Source: Balaenoptera acutorostrata
Taxonomy: Eukaryota > Chordata > Mammalia > Artiodactyla > Balaenopteridae
Length of the DNA: 64,000 nt
Assembly (NCBI RefSeq): GCF_949987535.1
Contig: NC_080072.1
Coordinates: 53,884,356 to 53,948,355 of the forward strand
Reading direction: 5' to 3'
Position numbers and translations under genes: made by a program. How positions within the stretch are numbered: the first letter of the stretch is position 1; each line of letters starts with the position of its first letter. This document shows, piece by piece, positions 39,701-48,700 of this stretch. Below the pieces are notes generated by a model. The model did no database searches. It was not told where the DNA came from and saw nothing but the letters and a program-made list of their open reading frames with translations.

Positions 39701-42700
39701 CTCTCCCTTTTCAAGGGCAAAATAACAAATTATCATGCAGAGCAGACCTTGGCCCTAACTGCTGCATAGGCTGTTGAGGTTTTACCTTTAACACTTGTCA
39801 ATGTATTTTTTTCCGAGTTCTCTTTTTTTTTTTTAATTTATTTTTTTTATTTATTTATTTATTTTTGGCTGTGTTGGGTCTTCGTTTCTGTGCAAGGGCT
39901 TTCTCCAGTTGCGGCGAGCGTGGGCCACTCTTCATCGCGGTGCGCGGTCCTCTCACTGTCGCGGCCTCTCCCGTTGTGGAGCACAGGCTCCAGATGCGCA
40001 GGCTCAGTAGTTGTGGCTCACAGGCCTAGTGGCTCCGCGGCATGTGGGATCTTCCCGGACCAGGGCTCAAACCCGCGTCCCCTGCATTGGCAGGCAGATT
40101 CTTAACCACTGCGCCACCAGGGAAGCCCCGAGTTCTCTTTAAAAGGAATTATGGTACCAGCTATTCCTATAATAATTTTTCTACCTAATTACATAATAGA
40201 GATAATATTTTTAGGTGAAAAACAACAATAATTGGTTGCATCAGATGTGCTAATCTCTAAGGTTTATCTGGCCCTGGTTATTGTTTTTTAATTTATTTTT
40301 TATTAATTTATTTACTTATTTATTTTTATTTTTGGCTGCATTGGGTCTTCATTGCTGCACACGAGCTTTCTCTAGTTGCATCGAGCAGGGGCTACTCTTC
40401 GTTGCGGTGCACAGACTTCTCATTGTTGTGGCTTCTCATTGCAGAGTATGGGCTTCAGTAGTTGCAGCATGCAGGCTCAGCAGTTGTGGCTCACAGACTC
40501 TAGAGCGCAGGCTCAGTAGTTGTGGTGCACGGGCCTAGTTGCTCCGTGGCATGTGCGATCTTCCCGGACCAGGGCTCGAGCCCGTGTCCCCTGCATTGGC
40601 AGGCAGACTCTCAACCACTGCACCACCAGTGGCCCTGGTTATTGTAATTGCCAGTTTCTGTCAGCTCATTAAAAGTGGGGGCCTTTTACCAATCTGTTTG
40701 AGCCTTGTTCTACTACAGGCAGGGTACAGTAGAAAAGCACTATGCTTTAGAGTTAATTGGGCCTGGATCTGCCTCCCAGCCTCATCTACTCATGAGCTAA
40801 GTGATCCTGGACAAGTTTTTTAACTCTTCAGAGCTACTTTATAGGATTACTATGAGGATTATATAAGATAACGCCAATAAAACTCTTGTCACCATGCCTC
40901 AGGAAACGGTTACTCCCTTCTGTGGGTCAGTAAATATGCTGCAGGAACTGGAAACCAGCCCTTGGAGTATAGTCAAACATTGGTGATGACTTCCACAGTC
41001 CTGGTCAACTTTTGTACATTTTAAAATGCACATTTTTCACACCCTCCTTCTCGCAGGAGCACTGTTCAGTTTTAACTAATATTTGATTATAAAAGGCCAT
41101 AAATATCAGCATCTCTAAGGTAATTTGTGTGTAGAAGAGAGGTGTGTGATAACACTTTTTTTTTTTTAAAAACATAGGTGTGAAGGAATTACAAGTCCAG
41201 AAGGCTCAAAATCTATAGTAGAAGGAATCATAGAGGAAGAAGAAGAAGACGAAGAAGGAAGTGAGTCAGTAAACAAAAGGAAAAAGGAAGATGACATGGA
41301 GGTGGGTGAAGGCCTGTATTCTTGGAAGGATGGGGTAGGGAATGGTTCAAAAGTGTGTAAGGTGCGAAAGGGAGGTAACATTGTTCTTTTTGTCCATCGT
41401 TAGATATTTTAGGAGACAAAGATACCATCGTAATAGATACTTAGATTAACTATAAGATACAAAGCACTGTTGATGGCTCTGACAAATTGGAACATAAAAC
41501 TTACAGTACTACCCTACCCTCAAGCAGACTGCTTTCTCATCAGGCCCTTTCTCACCTCTGTGCTTCTGTTCCTGTGATTTATCTCATGAGAAGATCCCAT
41601 TTCGTACCAGTCTACCCTAAACTTATCCAGATCCTGCCCATCTTTCAAGGTGTATCTCCTTGGGGAAGCTTTCTGACCCCGGTTTATATTAGTCCCTCTG
41701 CAGTACAGCACTGAGAGTCTGTAGGACACACCTTAGCACTTTCTTTTCTGAAGTTGTGACCAAGTCATAGAACTGATTTTCATAAGCCACATTCAAAATA
41801 TTATGGTTTTCTGATAGTCATCCCTAGAATGCAGATTCAGTGACCTCTAATAACATAAGAATTGTCTCCCAACAAAAATAATCTATGTATTTTGAGGGCA
41901 GGAACTGATGTTCTGTGTGAATTTCCTTCAGCATATAGCTCAGGGTTGTGTGCATAGTGAGTGTTCTGTGAGAACTTGCTGAGCAACTGATTTGAGGACA
42001 GCAGTGGGAAGGGGTGCTTTTTCTGGGAAATGATGAGTGAGTGTGAGCCACAGACTTTCTGGGATGGATTATGAACATCTTACTAATGACAGGGAATTAG
42101 TAAGATGTTACTACTCTTACTTATGTATACTTGGTGTATACCACATATTCCTTTGCATTTGGAGATGCTAGTGTTAGCAAGGAGGAGAGTGCATTTTTTT
42201 TAAACAGTATTTTTAATTTAATGAGGATCTTCTTGTCATCCTTAAGATCAATGAATAATACTTTGTACTTCTTTGGAGTTTACAAAATTATAAATAATGC
42301 ATGATCAATTTGCCCTGCAACACTCTATGAGGCGAGGGGAGACCTTTTCTCACATGTTAACACTATAGAAACTGAGACTCAGAGATTTGTTCAAGGTAAT
42401 CAAGTAGTGTTTAGTAGATTTGAGACTGATACAAACTATCAGTTACGTTTTACCTTTTATGTGCTAGGATCTATACTGAATGCTTCACATTAATATCTCT
42501 GGTTCTCATTTTGCCTCTGCATTGTAGATATTAGCCCTGTTTTACAACTCAGATGCAGATATTTGCTTATGGTCACATATAAATGTTAGTGCTGAAACAC
42601 ATCTAGATCCTCTGATTTTTAATTCCAACTCATTTTTTCCGTATAATTTTTTATAGGGCCTATTATATGGGGTTTTATGAACTCCAGCAGTTTTGTTAGG

Positions 42701-45700
42701 AGGACAGACTGAGGCATATCAGTCAGTGAGGAGCATAGCTAAACAGTCTCCACCTGAGGAAGGACACAGAGACACTCCAGTAATCACAACTTCTTGCAAC
42801 TAGTACATAAGTCCTGGAGATCTGATGCACAGCACAGTAATTATAGGCAACAACACTGTATTATAAACTTCAAAGTTGCTAAGAGACTAGATCTTAATTG
42901 TTCCCACCACAAAAAAATGATAATTATGTGACATGTTAGAGGTGTTAGGTAACACTATGGTGGTAATCATATTGCAATTCATAAATGTATCAAATCAACA
43001 TGTTGTACACCGTAAACTTAAACAATGTTGTATGTCAGTTATATCTCAATAAAGGAAAAATAAATAAATAAAAATTATGGAGAAAATGTTAATAATGCCA
43101 ATTAAACTTAACAACAACAACACAAAAAACCGGGCACAGCTTCGTAGGGGCATCTCTGTTTAGCACAATACAAAAAAATTGTGTTTCAAATGACCCTGAG
43201 GCATACATAAGAGGTCAGTTGCATCCACTCTGCTCTGTAAAAGAAAACAAGCTATACGTTTTTATTGGGGATAGGGAGAATCTAATACAAAATGGTTAAA
43301 ATACAGAAAAGAAAGGGAAAACATTTAAGCTTTGATCTTTAAAGGAATAAACTTCACTTGTCCAGGAGATATTCCTTTATGCATAAGTCTCTCTCTTTTT
43401 CAGACTGCTTTATTGAAAGGTAACTCATCCAAAGTATACCATTCAGTGATTTTTAGTATAGTCACAGTTGTGCAACCATCACAACAATCTAATCTTAGAA
43501 CATTTTCGTCACTTTTAAAAGAAATGTCATACTCATTTGCAGTCACTTCCCATTTCTCTCCAACCTTTCCAGATCTAGGCAATCACTAATCTACTTTCCA
43601 TCTCCACAGATTTGCCTAATCTGAGCATTTAATATAAGTGGAATTACGCAATATGTGATCTTCCATGACTGGCTTCTTTCACCTTCGCATAATGTTTTCC
43701 AGGTTCATTCTTGCTGTAGCATGTATCAGTACTTCATTCCTATTTATGGCTGAATAATATTCCATTGTATAGATAGACTTTTTTTTCAGATTTATTGAGG
43801 TATAATTGCCAATTAAAATTGTAAGATATTTAAAGTGTACAATGTGATGAACAGATGCATTGTGAAAGGATACTCCTCAATGAGTTAACACATCCATCAC
43901 CTCACAGATTTACCTTTTTTGTGTGTGTTTTTGAGGACATTTAAGTTTACTCTCTTAGCAGATTTCAGTTATACATTACATTATTTTCAACTGTAGTCAC
44001 TATAATTGTGTTTTATATTAATTAGATCCTCAGACCTTATTCATCTTATAACTGAAAGTTTACACCCTTTTACCAACTTCTATCTATTCTTCTACCTTCC
44101 AGCCCCTATCCTGGTAACCACTTTGATAGACCACACTTTTAATCCATTCATCAGTTAATGGACATGTGGGTTATTTTCACTTTTTGTCTATTAGGAATAA
44201 TGCTGATATAAACATTCGAGTACAAATTTTTGCGTGGGCATAGGTTTTTATTCTCTTGGGTGTATACCTGTGAGTGGAATTGCCGGATGGTAACTCATTT
44301 GAGGAACAGCCATTCTGTTTTCCAGAGTGCCTGCATCATTTCATATTCGCAACAGCAGTGTATGAGGGATCCAGTTTTTCTGCATCCTTGCCAGCACTTG
44401 TTACTGTCTTTCTTTTTGATTATAGCCATCCTAGTGGGTATGAAGTGGAATCTCATATCTGTGGTTTTGATTTACATTTTTCTAATGACTATTGATGTTG
44501 AGCATCTTTTCATGTGCTTATTGGCCATTTCTGTATCTTCTCTGGAGAAATATCTCTTCATATCTTTTGCCCATTTTTAAATAGGGTTATTTGTCTTTTT
44601 ATTATTGAGTTGCATTTGCAGATGAAATCTAGTATGCATTTGGGAGGGGCTTGTGAGATTATGCTGTCTCTGTGGAGCTGATCTCTTATAAATGACTCAT
44701 AAATGGGAAGCACTGCATGCAATAGGACAGGCTGAGGTTCCAAGTTGAAATGACAGTTAGTGTTCATTTCAAAGTGTCCTGTGCCTGGAAAATATTAATA
44801 GAATGAGAAGAGAATAGAAGAGAATAGAAGAGAATAGAATGAGTTGTTTAGTGAGATCTGGAAGATCCAAGTTTCCTGACTCCCCATCCAGTGATCTTTT
44901 TCTTTTTTTTTAAATTGTGGTAAAAAAACACACAACATAAAATTTACCATCTTAACCATTTTAAAGTGTATAGTTCAGTAATATTAAATATATTCACACT
45001 GTTGTGCAACCAGTCTCCAGAATTTTCTTATCTTGCAAAACTGAAACTGTACCCATTAAACAACAACTCCCCTTTCCTGCTTCCCCCAACCCCTAATAAT
45101 CACCATTCTACTTTCTGTTTCTGTGCATTTCACTATACTTTAGATACCTCATATAAGTGGACTCATATAGCATTTGTGATCATTAATGATCAATGCAAAT
45201 CAAATCAAATGCAAATCAAAACCATAAATATCACTTTGTACCCATTAGGGTGGCAACTGCCAAAAAAACCCCCCAAAATAACAAGTATTGGCAAGGACGT
45301 GGAGAAATTGGAACACTTGTGCACTATTGGTGGGATTACAAAATGGTACAATCACTATTAAAAATTGTATGGCAGTTACTCAAAAAATTAAAAATAGAAC
45401 TACCTTATGATCCAGCAATCTCACTTTTGGGTATATAGCCAAAAGAAATGAAAGCAGGGTCTTGAATAGATATTTGCACACCCATGTTCATAGCAGCTGA
45501 TCTCTTAATAAGTGCTGTTGGAACATCTTTTCATGTACTTATTGGCTGTTTGTACATCTTCTTTGGAGAAATGTCTGTTCAAGTCCTATGCTCATTTTTA
45601 AATGAGGTTATTTGATTTTTTTGTTGTTGAGTTACAGGAATTCTTTATATCCTTTGGATATTAACTCTTTATGAGATACATGACATGCAGATATTTTCTC

Positions 45701-48700
45701 CCATTCAGTGGTATGCCTTTTCACTCTATTGATTGAGTTCTTTGATGCACAAACGTTTTTAAGTTTGATGTTGTCCATTTATCTATTTTTACTTTTGTTG
45801 CCTCTGCTTTTGGTTCCATAACCAAGAAATCATTGCTAAGTCCAATGTCGTGAAAAGTTTCATGACGCTTTCTTCTAGAAGTTTTATAGTTGTAGGTTTT
45901 TATATTTAGGTTTTAATCCATTTGAGTTAATTTTTGTATGTGGTCCAACTTCATTCTTTTGCTTGTGGATATCCAGTTTCCCCAGCACCATTTGTTGAAA
46001 AGACTGTCCTTCCCCATTGAGTGGTCTCAGCATCCTTATCAAAGATCATTCGACTACATATGTGAGAGTTTATTTCTGGGCTCTCGAAGTTTTTATTCCG
46101 TTGCTGTATTTGTCTTTATATCAGTAGTATGCTGTTTTGATTACTGTAACTTTGTACTATATTTTGAAATCAGAGAGCATTAGTCCTCCAATTTTGTTCT
46201 TCTTTATTAAAATTGTTTTGGCTATTTGGGGTCCCTTGAGATTCTATATGAATTTTAGGAATAATTTTTCTGTTTTTGCAAAAAATGCCATTGGGATTTT
46301 GATATTGTGTTAAATCTGCAGATCATTTGGGTAGTATGAACATCTTAACCATGTGGTGATCTTTAATACAATATATGCTGTCTCATGCTCACTTCTAGAT
46401 TTTCATATTTTGGTTGATATGTGGTCGTCTATTTATTTCAGTTATAATATTTCAAAATTTTGATGCGGAAAAGTAATAGAGAACCTTTTATTTGTTCAGC
46501 TTGTATTTGATGAGTGCATACTCTGTGCCATCTACTTTTATATCGAGATTTAACAGATATTGACATTTTGTCATATTTGTGTCAAATTTCCTTTTTTAAA
46601 TTACTGTTGCAGGAACATTATATCATTGTCATAAATAAAAATATAAGAAAACATGTTCTACGAACAAATCAACATATTTTCAGTTTTCCCTTCCAGTTCT
46701 TTCCCAAAGTATACCATATTTTTCCAGTAGTAATCCTAACTTAGATGACATGTTGTACTCTGCTTCTTTCACTTAATATTATATTGTGAGCATTTTTCAT
46801 ACTACAATGAGTTTTTGTAGTTTTTCTTCTGATGATGTGTTCTTTTTGCCAAATGAGTATAAGAAGCTCAATCTTGGCCTTACCATTTACTAGCTTTGTG
46901 ATCTTAAGAAAGTTTCCTAGGTTCACTGAAACAAATAGAAGTAAAAAGTAAACTTCTAATTATCTAAACATGGAAATTACAACGATAACCTATGTCACAA
47001 GGCTGTTATAAGGATTAAATGTATATTAAAATGTCAGGGACATGGTAAGCTCTTAATATGTGCTAGTTTCCTTCCCTTTCCTTTTCCCAGGGACCTAGTT
47101 TTTATCCTGTTCCTCCATGGGTTGCTCTCAGAGACTCAAAACTTGCTCTTATTCCTCCAGACCAAGAAAGACCATCCTTACACTTGGAGAATTGAACTGG
47201 CAAAAACAGAAAAATACTGGGATGGCTGGTTCCGAGGCTTATCCAATCTCTTTCTTAGTTGTCCTATTCCTAAATTGCTGCTCCTGGCTGGTAAGTGTGT
47301 ATGTGTTTTTATTAGTCGGCTTGGGCTGCCATAACAAAATACAATAGACTGCGTGGCTTAAACAACAGATTAATTTTCCCACAGTTCTGGAGGCTGGAAG
47401 TCTGAGATAAGGGTTGCAGACTGGTCGAGTTCTGCTAAGAGCTTTCTTACTGACTTGCAAACAACCACCTTTTTACTGTGTTCTTACATGGCAGAGAGAG
47501 CGAGAACAAGCTAGCTCTCTGGTGTTTATTCTTATAAGGACACTAATCCTGTCTTATGAGGGCTCTACCCTTATGACTGCATTTAACCTTAATTACTTCC
47601 TCATTTAACCTTAATTACTTCCATATCTCCAAATATGGTCACATTGTGAATTAGGCCTTCATCATATAAATTTTGGGGGAACACAGTTGAGTCCCTAGCA
47701 GTGTAGGTATATTGTCATCTCAGCATGTCTTTGTTAAAACTATTTACCAAATGGGTAGTGACTTCCAAAGTGAAGTACCATCCTCACTCATTTGTGCCCT
47801 TTCTCCTCCCTTTGCCAAATCCCTAAACCTAACTAAGCATAAGCATCCACCTGGGATGGCCGAATTCTGGCCTGGCCTCTGCCTGGTCAAGCCCAAGTCC
47901 TTCTCCTTGAGTGGTATAAGGATATTCTGAGTATAATGGAAATTTGAAAAGTAAAACCCTATTTTCAGAAACCAGCTTAAACAAGCAAAGTGGTTACAGG
48001 GAACCTCAGCCTAGAAAGCTTCATGTGGTGAGAATATACCCTCAGGGAGTTAGGATTGGCATTAACATGAATTGAGAATGTCATTATGTTTACAACTCTG
48101 TAGCAATTTTTACTTCATTATTGAACAGCAAAGCCTATTTCACACAGCTTTTTTCTAGTAAGCTACTTATGGATTCTCTTATTTTGTTCTAGGTGTTGAT
48201 AGATTGGATAAAGATCTGACTATTGGCCAAATGCAAGGTAAACCGTGAAGAAATTATGTTCCTAGGTCCCCTGAGGGCAGAGGAATGGGCAGAGTCATGT
48301 GGAAATTTTCCATCTAAAAATGGGAATTATACTACCACATATGCCTCAGAGTTGTAAGGATTAAAGTGAGGCAATGTCTTTGAAAGAGGCATTATAAACT
48401 ATAAAGTACTCTGTGTAAATATACAATATTGTGAAAGGAGATATTCTGAATACTGATCAGTATTTTTATTATTGTTAGAATTCTTAGGAAAGTGAAAGGT
48501 CCAAGATAACCCAGATACAAGAAGGTTGAACTCTATTTAGAAGACAGCATAATGAGGTGGTAAAAGCAAGGACTCAGAACTGCGTTTGAGTATTGCTTCC
48601 TTCCTACTAATTTTTTTGACCTTGGGCAAGTTACTTGACCTGCCTTAGCTTTAGTTTTCTCAATCTATAAAATGAGAAAATTGATGGCAACCTCACAAGG

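Noticed and set aside
41166..41428. Ser/Pro-rich minus-strand frames
   Set aside because: Antisense shadow of PPME1 exon 9 and its GAA-rich run.
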